From contig CAJTVO010000029.1 in the NCBI GenBank assembly GCA_910579485.1, forward strand, positions 1 to 30,678: a stretch of DNA of 30,678 bases. Reading direction: 5' to 3'. Source of the DNA: an uncultured Oscillospiraceae bacterium (lineage in GTDB: Bacteria; Bacillota; Clostridia; Oscillospirales; Oscillospiraceae). A program made the position numbers and the translations under genes. Positions 1 through 6,464 of this stretch are shown piece by piece. Under the pieces are notes generated by a model that was given only the letters and a program-made list of their open reading frames with translations, was not told the origin of the DNA and did not search any database. Position 1 is the first letter of the stretch, and the number at the start of each line of letters is the position of its first letter.

Positions 1-67
1 GCCGCATACCGCACCATTATACAATATTTCCCCAGGAAAAAAAAGTAGGTGAATTGTAAAATTTCTG

Positions 68-96
68 TTGACCTTGGGCAGAATTGGTGATATAGT
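68..96 (+). promoter_or_regulatory. sigma-A promoter of rpmG-secE-nusG
   Basis: TTGACC at 68-73 and TATAGT at 91-96 are separated by 17 bases, close to the sigma-A consensus. It lies about 170 bases upstream of rpmG. The leader in between (97-268) is GC-rich and can fold, for example a 7-bp stem at 174-194, but has no terminator T-run and matches no leader family I know. Confidence 0.7.
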
Positions 97-268
97 ATCC
101 ATACCTGTGGAAATGGGGCTTTCTTTTTGCGCGCTTTTCGCTTCCGCGCGACAGGACTTCCCCTTCCCAACAGGGAGGCAATCGAGGCCTCCCGCCGTCC
201 CTTGGAGGGCCGGAGGCCGGTACAGGCCGGAAGAGCCTGCATACATGTATAAGGAGGTGCCGTTAGGA

Positions 269-418
269 ATGCGCGTAAAGATCACCCTGAGATGCAACGA
301 GTGCAAGCAGAGAAACTACAACACGGTCAAGAACAAGAAGAACGATCCTGACCGACTGGAGATGAAGAAGTACTGCCCCTTCTGCCGGAAGCACACGGTC
401 CACTCTGAGACCAAGTAA
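269..418 (+). CDS. rpmG: 50S ribosomal protein L33
   Basis: A 49-residue protein of the large ribosomal subunit. It starts MRVKITL and has two CxxC pairs (CNEC near residues 10-13 and CPFC near 36-39), the zinc-ribbon form of L33. The ATG at 269 is preceded by AAGGAGG at 251-257, whereas the frame extending upstream to 68 lacks family similarity, so the short start is preferred. Its place directly before secE and nusG is the usual Gram-positive order. The four cysteines suggest the zinc-binding version rather than a zinc-independent paralogue. Confidence 0.95.
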   Translation: MRVKITLRCNECKQRNYNTVKNKKNDPDRLEMKKYCPFCRKHTVHSETK

Positions 419-444
419 AGCAAGTAAGGAAAGGAACATTCATC

Positions 445-660
445 ATGGCTGAAGAAAAGAAAGTCAAGAAGGATCGGGGCCGCTGGTTCCGTGAAATGAG
501 AAGCGAACTGAAAAAGGTCGTATGGCCTGCACCCAAAAAGGTCGCCAAGAATACCGGGACTGTCGTCCTCTACAGCATCATCTTCGGCGGCTGCATTTGG
601 ATCTTCGACGCCGTTGCCGGCCTGTTTATCAAGACCCTGCTGAGCCTGTTCGCCGCGTAA
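445..660 (+). CDS. secE: preprotein translocase subunit SecE
   Basis: A 71-residue small integral membrane subunit of the SecYEG channel. It has a basic, charged N-terminus (about residues 1-30, with the conserved ELKKVVWP stretch) and one hydrophobic segment at about residues 38-65. This is the short single-span form usual in Gram-positives. It sits 26 bases after rpmG and 14 bases before nusG, so the three are probably co-transcribed. The start has a GGAAAGGAA-type ribosome binding site. Confidence 0.95.
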   Translation: MAEEKKVKKDRGRWFREMRSELKKVVWPAPKKVAKNTGTVVLYSIIFGGCIWIFDAVAGLFIKTLLSLFAA

Positions 661-674
661 GAGGGCGAAGGGAA

Positions 675-1208
675 ATGTCTGATAACGCAAGGTGGTATGT
701 CGTCCACACCTACTCCGGCTATGAAAACGCCGTAAAGACCACGATCGAGAAGTTCGTGACCAACCGCCATCTGGAAGATCTCATCGTGGAGATCCAGATC
801 CCTCTGGAGACCGTGACCGAGATCAACGAGAACGGCGTGGCCAAGGAAGTGGAACGGAAGATCTTCCCCGGCTACGTGCTCATCAAGATGGTGATGACCG
901 ACGATACCTGGCACCTGGTCCGCAACGTGCGCGGCGTGACCGGCTTCGTCGGCGAGGCCAACAACAAGCCCATCCCCCTCTCTGACGAAGAGGTCATCGA
1001 GTGGGGCATGGAGAAGCACGAGATCGTGGTGGGCTACAAGGTAGGCGATACCGTCCGCATCAGCGACGGCCCCCTGGAGTCCTTCAGCGGTATCGTGGAA
1101 GAGATCGACGCGGAGAAGAACAAGGTCACCGTGGTCGTCTCCATGTTCGGCCGGGAGACCCCCGTCGAGATGGAGCTGGAGCAGGTGGAGCTGGAACACG
1201 AAGCATAA
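675..1208 (+). CDS. nusG: transcription termination/antitermination factor NusG
   Basis: A 177-residue NusG. The N-terminal NGN domain begins with the typical ARWYVVHTYSGYE stretch and contains FPGYVLIKM. A C-terminal KOW domain follows (GDTVRISDGPLESFSG, about residues 125-140). NusG binds RNA polymerase and modulates pausing and Rho or ribosome coupling. The start at 675 has GAAGGGAA just upstream; a longer frame from 522 only reads through secE in another frame and is not used. The ending MFGRETPVEMELEQVEL is the usual NusG C-terminus. Confidence 0.96.
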   Translation: MSDNARWYVVHTYSGYENAVKTTIEKFVTNRHLEDLIVEIQIPLETVTEINENGVAKEVERKIFPGYVLIKMVMTDDTWHLVRNVRGVTGFVGEANNKPIPLSDEEVIEWGMEKHEIVVGYKVGDTVRISDGPLESFSGIVEEIDAEKNKVTVVVSMFGRETPVEMELEQVELEHEA

Positions 1209-1248
1209 TACTTTCCGACCGGAAGCGGCCCCCTGGCCGCCCGGCACC

Positions 1249-1283
1249 GTGGGAGGAGCCCGCCGTGGAGCGGGTTCCGCCAC
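1249..1283 (+). promoter_or_regulatory. candidate L1-binding stem-loop in the rplK leader
   Basis: Between nusG and rplK the RNA can form a two-helix hairpin. GTGG at 1249-1252 pairs with CCAC at 1280-1283, GAGGA faces TTCCG in an asymmetric internal loop, and CCCGC pairs with GCGGG. Two helices around an internal loop just upstream of rplK is how L1 feedback-control sites look in other bacteria. The assignment is by position and shape only. Confidence 0.35.
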
Positions 1284-1313
1284 CACCACATTTTATCAAG
1301 GAGGTGCCTACAC

Positions 1314-1738
1314 ATGGCACAGAAAGTCGTAGGATACGTCAAGCTGCAGATCCCCGCGGGCAAGGCAACGCCCGCTCCCCCCGTCGGCCCCGCCCTGGGC
1401 CAGCACGGCGTCAACATCGCCGCTTTCACCAAGGAGTTCAACGAGCGCACCAAGAATGATATGGGTATGATCATCCCCGTCATCATCACTGTGTACTCCG
1501 ACCGCTCCTTCACCTTCATCACCAAGACCCCTCCCGCGGCGGTCCTCATCAAGAAGGCCTGCAACATCGAGTCCGGCTCCGGCGTGCCCAACAAGACCAA
1601 GGTGGCCACCCTGTCCAAGGCCGACTGCAGAAGATCGCCGAGACCAAGATGCCCGATCTGAACGCCGCCAGCCTGGAATCCGCCATGAGCATGATCGCCG
1701 GCACGGCCCGCAGCATGGGCGTCGTCGTGGGTGAATAA
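1314..1738 (+). pseudogene. rplK: 50S ribosomal protein L11, with a 1-base frameshift
   Basis: L11 forms the GTPase-associated centre with 23S rRNA and is needed for the RelA-type stringent response. Residues 1-104 are normal L11, including the proline-rich PAPPVGPALGQHG loop and TKTPPA. At 1625/1626 one base is missing: GAC is followed by TGCAG where GAC CTG CAG is expected. Restoring one base gives the usual end (KIAETKMPDLNAAS, then TARSMGVVV) with a stop at 1736-1738 and exactly 141 residues, the family length. As written, the frame stops near 1661 after 115 codons with an unrelated 12-residue tail, losing part of the rRNA-binding C-terminal domain. A sequencing or assembly error is likely. 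L11 is dispensable in some bacteria, so a true mutation cannot be excluded. Confidence 0.9.
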
Positions 1739-1753
1739 AGGAGGGCTTGAGAG

Positions 1754-2446
1754 ATGTTTAGAGGCAAGAAATATCAGAACAGCGCCAAGCAGATCGACCG
1801 TGCTGCCCAGTACGAGTCCAAGGAGGCTTTCGAGCTGATTTGCAAGACCGCTTCCGCCAAGTTTGATGAGACCGTGGAGCTCCACGTGAAGCTGGGCGTT
1901 GACTCCCGCCACGCCGACCAGCAGGTCCGCGGCGCCGTGGTCCTGCCCCACGGCACCGGCCGTACCGTCCGCGTCCTGGTATTCGCCAAGGGCGACAAGG
2001 CCGACGCCGCCCGTGAGGCCGGCGCCGACTACGTGGGCGAGATGGACATGGTGGAGAAGATCCAGAAGGAAAACTGGTTCGACTTTGACGTGGTCGTGGC
2101 CAGCCCCGACATGATGGGCGTTGTGGGCCGTCTGGGTAAGGTGTTGGGCCCCAAGGGCCTGATGCCCTCCCCCAAGGCCGGTACCGTCACCCCCGACGTT
2201 GCCAAGGCCGTCCAGGAGGTCAAGGCCGGTAAGATCGAGTACCGTCTGGACAAGACCAACATCATCCACTGCCCCATCGGCAAGGTCTCCTTCGGCGCTG
2301 AGAAGCTGAATGACAACTTCAACACCCTCATGGGCGCCATCATCAAGGCCAAGCCCGCTGCCGCCAAGGGCCAGTATGTGAAGAGCTGCGTGACGGCCTC
2401 CACCATGGGCCCCGGCGTCAAGGTCAGCACTGCCCGTATGGTCTGA
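1754..2446 (+). CDS. rplA: 50S ribosomal protein L1
   Basis: A 230-residue L1, the mobile stalk protein of the large subunit and often the translational repressor of its own operon. Signature stretches are visible: LHVKLGVD, the central LGPKGLMPSPKAGTVT, and the ending KSCVTASTMGPGVKV. It starts 15 bases after the rplK stop behind AAAGGAGGG, so the pair is one transcript. A strong terminator follows at 2466, unlike genomes where L10 follows directly. Confidence 0.97.
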   Translation: MFRGKKYQNSAKQIDRAAQYESKEAFELICKTASAKFDETVELHVKLGVDSRHADQQVRGAVVLPHGTGRTVRVLVFAKGDKADAAREAGADYVGEMDMVEKIQKENWFDFDVVVASPDMMGVVGRLGKVLGPKGLMPSPKAGTVTPDVAKAVQEVKAGKIEYRLDKTNIIHCPIGKVSFGAEKLNDNFNTLMGAIIKAKPAAAKGQYVKSCVTASTMGPGVKVSTARMV

Positions 2447-2465
2447 TCTGTCTCATTGGATGACG

Positions 2466-2499
2466 AAAAGCTCCAGGTCTGCGGACCTGGAGCTTTTTT
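2466..2499. terminator. bidirectional Rho-independent terminator after rplA
   Basis: A perfect 14-bp stem (2466-2479 with 2484-2497) with a 4-base loop is followed by TTTTTT on the + strand and by TTTT on the - strand. It separates rplA from the convergent lipoprotein gene and can serve both. Confidence 0.9.
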
Positions 2500-2523
2500 G
2501 CCGTCCCGCGGCCGGGGATATCT

Positions 2524-2799
2524 TCAGGGGCGGTCCCCCAGCTGCAAGACCACCGTAATGGTGCGCCGCGCGCCGCCGCCCTCGGTGACCGACACCTCGG
2601 CCTCCTGGATGGTGACGTCCCCCGGTTCCCAGGTGACGCGGACCTCCTCCGGCGCGGAGGGGTCGATGGCGACCCCCAGCGTAACGGGCCCGCCCGCCGC
2701 CTGGGGGTCGCCGGGAAGCGCCCTGCATCCGAGAAGGACCAGGGAAGTCAGGCCCAGCAGGAAGAACGTCAATCCCCGTTTGATCTGGAGAGTGCCCAT
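2524..2799 (-). CDS. small lipoprotein of unknown function
   Basis: A 91-residue protein that I do not recognise. It has a basic N-terminus, a hydrophobic segment and a lipobox ending LVLLGC (cysteine near residue 25), so it should be a membrane-anchored lipoprotein. The rest is a short, polar, beta-prone domain of about 65 residues. The start at 2799 follows GGAAGGGA, and an upstream in-frame start at 2847 would bury the signal peptide behind 16 extra residues. It has its own promoter (2850-2878) and diverges from the XRE regulator. The pair sits between rplA and rplJ, which are normally adjacent. Confidence 0.75.
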   Translation of the reverse strand: MGTLQIKRGLTFFLLGLTSLVLLGCRALPGDPQAAGGPVTLGVAIDPSAPEEVRVTWEPGDVTIQEAEVSVTEGGGARRTITVVLQLGDRP

Positions 2800-2849
2800 A
2801 AGTTTACATCCCTTCCGTCTTGTGTAGAATTGTAATCGCAACCGCACCT

Positions 2850-2878
2850 ATAATACACCTTTTAAATCCATATGTAAA
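2850..2878 (-). promoter_or_regulatory. sigma-A promoter of the lipoprotein gene
   Basis: On the - strand, TTTACA (2878-2873) and TATTAT (2855-2850) are 17 bases apart, about 50 bases before the lipoprotein start. The divergent XRE gene begins at 2953, so its product is a possible regulator of this promoter. Confidence 0.6.
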
Positions 2879-2952
2879 GAGGAATATATATTAAAAATCC
2901 TCGATAAAGGAGCAGGTTCGATTTATACTATACAGGAACGGAGGGGCGGAAT

Positions 2953-3270
2953 ATGGATTATTTGAGTTGGTTCCCCGAGAGGATCGCGGAGCTGCGGATG
3001 CAGAAGGATGTTTCCGCCCGGGATATGAGCCTTTCCCTGGGGCAGAGCGCCAGCTATATCAACAAGATCGAAAATGGCCGCATCCTGCCGTCTATGGCCG
3101 GATTTCTCTATATCTGCGAGTACTTGAACATCACGCCCCAGCAGTTTTTCGACACGGACGCCCGCACGCCCGCCCGGGTCCGGGAGCTCCAGCGGCAGCT
3201 GGAGCGGCTCACCCCCGCTCAGGCGGAGCATATCCTCCAGGTGGTCCGGGACCTGGGAGAAAAAAATTGA
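2953..3270 (+). CDS. XRE-family helix-turn-helix regulator
   Basis: A 105-residue protein with an N-terminal Cro/CI-type HTH (about residues 8-68): VSARDMSLSLGQSASYINKIENGR is followed by the LPS...YLNITPQQFF scaffold. The C-terminal 35 residues are charged and helical, suited to dimerisation. Single-domain XRE proteins bind operator DNA as dimers. The start follows GGAGGGGCGG. It is divergent from the lipoprotein gene, so it may control that gene or itself. Its target is not visible from sequence alone. Confidence 0.85.
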   Translation: MDYLSWFPERIAELRMQKDVSARDMSLSLGQSASYINKIENGRILPSMAGFLYICEYLNITPQQFFDTDARTPARVRELQRQLERLTPAQAEHILQVVRDLGEKN

Positions 3271-3298
3271 AAAATCGGGGAAAAATGTGAATTTGCCC

Positions 3299-3327
3299 TT
3301 GACAAATCTGGAATATATGAGTATACT
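3299..3327 (+). promoter_or_regulatory. sigma-A promoter of rplJL
   Basis: A consensus TTGACA (3299-3304) lies 17 bases from TATACT (3322-3327), just after the XRE gene. It drives the L10 leader and rplJ-rplL independently of the rplKA transcript. Confidence 0.85.
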
Positions 3328-3333
3328 GTATGT

Positions 3334-3438
3334 TGCGTTCCAAAGACAGCAGGTGGGCCCCGCCCGTAAGTCCTGCCGAGGATTGCCGATCAGTTTTGAT
3401 TAGCACGGTCCTTGCGTCTTGACGCAGGGACCGTTTTT
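3334..3438 (+). promoter_or_regulatory. ribosomal protein L10 leader with terminator hairpin
   Basis: The leader contains the stretch AAAGACAGCAGGTGGG and its partner CCGTAAGTCCTGCCGAGG, which are typical of the Firmicutes L10 leader (kink-turn region bound by L10 or the L10-L12 complex). It ends with a terminator-like hairpin: ACGGTCC at 3405-3411 pairs with GGACCGT near 3428-3434, followed by TTTTTCC. Excess L10 binding the leader would favour termination before rplJ. The family match is by eye. Confidence 0.8.
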
Positions 3439-3494
3439 CCTTTTCTTGAACGCGCCTGATACCCCAGCGAAATCTAATGGAGGTGAAAACAAGA

Positions 3495-4031
3495 ATGCCT
3501 AATGCAAAGGTTCTCAGCGAGAAGCAGGCCGTTGTGGCCGATCTGACCAATAAGCTGCAGAACGCCGCCGCCGGTGTGCTGGTGGACTACAAGGGCATCA
3601 CTGTGGCCGAGGACACCGCTCTGCGCGCCGAGCTGCGCAAGAACAACGTCGAGTACGCCGTGGTGAAGAACACCCTGCTCCAGTTCGCCGTCAACAACTG
3701 CGGCATGAACGAGCTGGACAGCCTGCTCAACGGCGCCACCGCCCTGGCGATCTGCCATGACGACCCCGTAGCCCCCGCCCGGGTGGTCAACGACTTCGCC
3801 AAGAAGATCGACGGCCGCTTCGAGATCAAGGGCGGCTTCATGGATGGCAAGGCCATGCCCCTCGACGAGGTAATGGCGCTGGCCAACATCCCCCCGCTGC
3901 CCGTCCTGCAGGCCCAGGTCCTGGGTACCATGCTGGCCCCCATTTCCGGTCTGGCCTGCGTCCTCAAGCAGATCGCCGAGAAGCAGGGCGCCCCTGCCGA
4001 GGCTCCCGCCGAAGAGGCCGCCGCGGAGTAA
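3495..4031 (+). CDS. rplJ: 50S ribosomal protein L10
   Basis: A 178-residue L10, which anchors the L7/L12 dimers to the ribosome and represses its own operon. Its features are the YKGITVAEDTALRAELRKNNVEYAVVKNTLL core and an acidic, alanine-rich C-terminal tail (APAEAPAEEAAAE) extending the L12-binding helix. The ATG at 3495 is used because GGAGGTGA lies at 3479-3486. An in-frame ATG at 3477 would place the ribosome binding site inside the gene. It is preceded by the L10 leader and followed 63 bases later by rplL. Confidence 0.96.
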   Translation: MPNAKVLSEKQAVVADLTNKLQNAAAGVLVDYKGITVAEDTALRAELRKNNVEYAVVKNTLLQFAVNNCGMNELDSLLNGATALAICHDDPVAPARVVNDFAKKIDGRFEIKGGFMDGKAMPLDEVMALANIPPLPVLQAQVLGTMLAPISGLACVLKQIAEKQGAPAEAPAEEAAAE

Positions 4032-4094
4032 GCGGCGCGCGATCCCCACAAAAAATCTATATTTTACTGAAACATTATCAGGAGGTAACTAACA

Positions 4095-4469
4095 ATGGCT
4101 AGTGAGAAAGTCACCGCTATGATCGAAGAAGTTAAGGCCCTCACCGTTCTGGAGCTGAGCGAGCTGGTCCACGCTCTGGAGGAGGAGTTCGGCGTTTCCG
4201 CCGCCGCCATGGCCGCTCCCGCCGCCGGCGCCGCCGCTCCCGCTGCTGAGGAGAAGACCGAGTTCGACGTGATCCTGGCCGGCTTCGATGCCGCCGCCAA
4301 GATCAAGGTCATCAAGGTCGTCCGCGAGATCACCGGCCTGGGCCTGGCCGAGGCCAAGGCTGTGGTCGAGGGCACCCCCAAGGCCCTGAAGGAAGGCCTG
4401 TCCAAGGACGAGGCCGAGGAGATGAAGAAGAAGGTCGAAGAGGCCGGCGGCAAGGTCGAGCTGAAGTAA
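4095..4469 (+). CDS. rplL: 50S ribosomal protein L7/L12
   Basis: A 124-residue stalk protein that recruits translational GTPases. The N-terminal dimerisation domain (about 1-35, VLELSELVHALEEEFGV) is followed by an alanine/proline-rich hinge (about 36-52) and a C-terminal domain with EKTEFDVIL and KIKVIKVVREITGLGLAEAK. AGGAGG precedes the start. A strong terminator follows, so rpoB is not part of this transcript, unlike the common rplJL-rpoBC arrangement. Confidence 0.97.
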   Translation: MASEKVTAMIEEVKALTVLELSELVHALEEEFGVSAAAMAAPAAGAAAPAAEEKTEFDVILAGFDAAAKIKVIKVVREITGLGLAEAKAVVEGTPKALKEGLSKDEAEEMKKKVEEAGGKVELK

Positions 4470-4495
4470 GAGACCGGAATTTCATACCGTCCAGG

Positions 4496-4528
4496 AAGGC
4501 CCGCAGCAGATCGCTGCGGGCCTTTTTT
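4496..4528 (+). terminator. Rho-independent terminator after rplL
   Basis: A perfect 12-bp GC-rich stem (4496-4507 with 4513-4524) and a 5-base loop are followed by a run of six T. Confidence 0.93.
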
Positions 4529-4614
4529 GTAGTCAAACAAAGCATTTTACAAAAGGGTGTGCATGGGACAGTCCTCCGGCGGCATAGACTCCTGATGAGA
4601 GAGGGGGGAGCGTC

Positions 4615-4899
4615 ATGCAGTGCAGATTGGTAGAGCTGCGGTGCAAGGAGGTCATCAACATCTGCGATGGCTGCCGTCTGGGCTATGTAGGGGACGTGGA
4701 GGTGCTGCTGCCGGATGGCAGGGTGGCGGCGCTGGTAGTGCCGGGGCCTTGCCGGTTCTTCGGCCTGTTCGGCAGGGGGGAGGAGTTCTATATCCCCTGG
4801 GAGTGCATCAAGCAGGTGGGGGACGACATCATCCTCATCGACAAGCCCGTCCAGCGCCGTCCGCCCTACAAGCGCCAGCGCAGGCGGTCTCCATTTTAA
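4615..4899 (+). CDS. YlmC/YmxH family sporulation-associated protein
   Basis: A 94-residue PRC-barrel-like protein. Family traits are LRCKEVINICDGCRLGYVGDVEV near the start, a central DGRVAALVVPG, and IPWECIKQVGDDIILID in the second half. The C-terminus is basic. YlmC/YmxH proteins are widespread in spore-forming Firmicutes, but their molecular role is poorly defined. AGAGGGGGGAG lies just upstream of the start. In the ancestral arrangement it was convergent with spoIVB, whose tail remnant lies at 4971. Confidence 0.8.
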   Translation: MQCRLVELRCKEVINICDGCRLGYVGDVEVLLPDGRVAALVVPGPCRFFGLFGRGEEFYIPWECIKQVGDDIILIDKPVQRRPPYKRQRRRSPF

Positions 4900-4926
4900 T
4901 ACTATTTTCTGATAAAAGAATTAGTG

Positions 4927-4967
4927 TAAAAGGGCGGAGGGAGCGGCGCGGGCCGCTCCCTCTCCGC
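4927..4967 (-). terminator. probable original terminator of spoIVB, now stranded
   Basis: A 14-bp GC-rich stem (4934-4947 with 4952-4967, one 2-base bulge) is followed on the - strand by CCTTTT. It lies immediately downstream of the stranded spoIVB 3' tail (stop TAA at 4972-4970), where spoIVB's own terminator should be, but about 9.4 kb from the intact gene. Confidence 0.75.
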
Positions 4968-4970
4968 GTT

Positions 4971-5025
4971 TACCGCCCCGCCTGCTCCAGCATGTTCTCA
5001 ATGAGGATGCCGTACCCCTTGGAGG
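4971..5025 (-). repeat. 55-bp direct repeat, left copy: stranded spoIVB 3' end (attL-like)
   Basis: This is identical over 55 bases to 14406-14460. It encodes the last 17 or so residues of SpoIVB (KGYGILIENMLEQAGR) on the - strand and runs into a TAA stop. Sequence upstream of it on the - strand is unrelated to spoIVB, so this copy is an orphan tail. An imperfect inverted repeat (5023-5044) begins at its inner edge. Confidence 0.93.
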
Positions 5026-5126
5026 ACTCTTCGCAAGAGTTCCTTGTCCTAAGGCAAAAAATATTTTCCAATTTTAGATGCATATCGTGATAGGATACAT
5101 AGAATTTCCTGAGAGCAGAAACGGCG

Positions 5127-6080
5127 TCAATTGCTGGGATATCCTGTATGCTGCGGCCAATATACATCCAGGGCATTTAGGAAAAGGAGACGGTCTTGGG
5201 TCATTTTAGGCATATCTTCTACCAAATATTTTCCATGACTGACCAGCTGCGCATATGAAGCTGTTCCTAGGAGCCAGGGGACGTCCGATCCCCACATTAA
5301 TTTTCTATCACCAATGATATCGAAAGCTATTAAAAAATACCGCTTTGTACTTGGATATGGATAATTCTCATGTTCCTTCACATGGAAGGGCATAGCTGAA
5401 AAGTCAAACCATACGTTAGGTAATTGTCCCAGTTGTATTTGGTTTATCCATGCCATCCAGCGGTCTTTGTCTCTCTCCACCTCCAAGGAAGGCTGTCCGG
5501 CATGGCACAAAACGATTCTTAGCCCAGGGTGCTGCCTTGCGATACGTTCGATGGCATTTGTTTGGTAAGAAGGCTGGCCTGGTTTCCCCAAATCAAACAC
5601 GACTGTCTTTCCTTCGCGCTCCATCCGCGCCCATATCCAATCAAGATGCTGCCCGTCCAACCTAGCGCCTGGGTAGACGCCACAAAGACCGCTGTCTTGG
5701 GAAAACTCGATTTTTATGCTTTTCCAAATTGGCTTGCTTAATATCGTTTCATACCGTTCCACTGCATCAGCAGCCCATGGATCAAAATAACCTGCCGCTG
5801 CAAATTTGCTAGGATACTTTTGGCAAACAGCCATGACATAGTCGCTCCAATCGCCATAGCAGGGATCGAGCAGGATCACTGCCTTGTCGACCGCGCACTG
5901 ATCCATATCTTGGAGCAGATATCCTGCTGTATAAGACAGTTTTTCAGTCGCTGCAGGCAGGATACGTTCTATTTCTCCCGAACCAAATACAAACTGTCCA
6001 AAAGTTCCACTGCTGGTCTTTCCTTTACTGGTATAGCCATCCACTTCAGGAAATATGTGGACATGGGCATCGATCAGCAC
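5127..6080 (-). CDS. amidohydrolase-2 family metal-dependent hydrolase
   Basis: A 317-residue TIM-barrel enzyme. The family marks are DAHVH at residues 4-8 (metal ligands H6 and H8), LCHAG with H193 on a central strand, and WGSDVPW with D266 near the end. At the strand-5 position where a metal-binding histidine usually sits (about residues 158-168) I see VVFDLGKPG, so D163 may replace it. The family includes decarboxylases, lactonases and hydratases, so the reaction is not predictable; hydrolysis of a ring-opened intermediate is one guess. It starts with GTG behind GGGAAGGTG, 6 bases after the upstream VOC gene, and is the last gene of the importer operon. Confidence 0.8.
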   Translation of the reverse strand: MLIDAHVHIFPEVDGYTSKGKTSSGTFGQFVFGSGEIERILPAATEKLSYTAGYLLQDMDQCAVDKAVILLDPCYGDWSDYVMAVCQKYPSKFAAAGYFDPWAADAVERYETILSKPIWKSIKIEFSQDSGLCGVYPGARLDGQHLDWIWARMEREGKTVVFDLGKPGQPSYQTNAIERIARQHPGLRIVLCHAGQPSLEVERDKDRWMAWINQIQLGQLPNVWFDFSAMPFHVKEHENYPYPSTKRYFLIAFDIIGDRKLMWGSDVPWLLGTASYAQLVSHGKYLVEDMPKMTQDRLLFLNALDVYWPQHTGYPSN

Positions 6081-6086
6081 AGCCAG

Positions 6087-6464
6087 TCACCTTCCCTCTA
6101 TTTCACTGTATATCGTGAGCTCTGTTCCACCGGGATCTACGATTTTTGCATTACGGTGTCCCCAAAACTGATCTTGTGGGCCTCGCTTGATAGTATATCC
6201 TTTCTTCTTGATGCTTTCACAATAGGCGTCAACATCTTCTACCTGCATTTGCAGTGTTAAACCATTTGACTCTGGCAATTCCATCCGATCCGGGGCGTAA
6301 ATGAGCTCGATTTGTCCGGAGGCGGCTCCATAGACTCGCACACGGTCCTCCTTACTGGTTTCCCTGCTCAGCAGGACAGGCAGCTGCAGGATGTCTTCAT
6401 AAAACCGGCACAGCTGCTCATACTGCTTGGTATACATCTGTACGCGAAATGTACCGTTTATCAT
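6087..6464 (-). CDS. VOC-fold (glyoxalase/dioxygenase superfamily) protein
   Basis: A 125-residue single-module VOC protein. It has a beta-alpha-beta-beta-beta half (FRVQMYTK, FYEDILQLPV, GQIELIY) and a second half (LTLQMQVEDVDAYCE, then KIVDPGGTELTIY). VOC proteins are metalloenzymes or ligand-binding proteins that act as dimers. The usual first-strand His/Gln and last-strand Glu are not obvious here, so catalysis is uncertain. The ATG at 6464 follows AAGGAG and overlaps the previous stop by ATGA, indicating translational coupling. A longer frame from 6548 is not supported. Confidence 0.78.
   Translation of the reverse strand: MINGTFRVQMYTKQYEQLCRFYEDILQLPVLLSRETSKEDRVRVYGAASGQIELIYAPDRMELPESNGLTLQMQVEDVDAYCESIKKKGYTIKRGPQDQFWGHRNAKIVDPGGTELTIYSEIEGR

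Noticed and set aside
1600..1640. Programmed frameshift in rplK
   Set aside because: There is no slippery heptamer, stimulatory hairpin or internal ribosome binding site pattern, and L11 is not known to use frameshifting. A simple 1-base deletion explains it.
4970..5176. A 68-codon open frame on the - strand ending in SpoIVB residues
   Set aside because: It is a chance join of island DNA to the stranded spoIVB tail. It overlaps the end of the amidohydrolase gene and has no ribosome binding site or family similarity.
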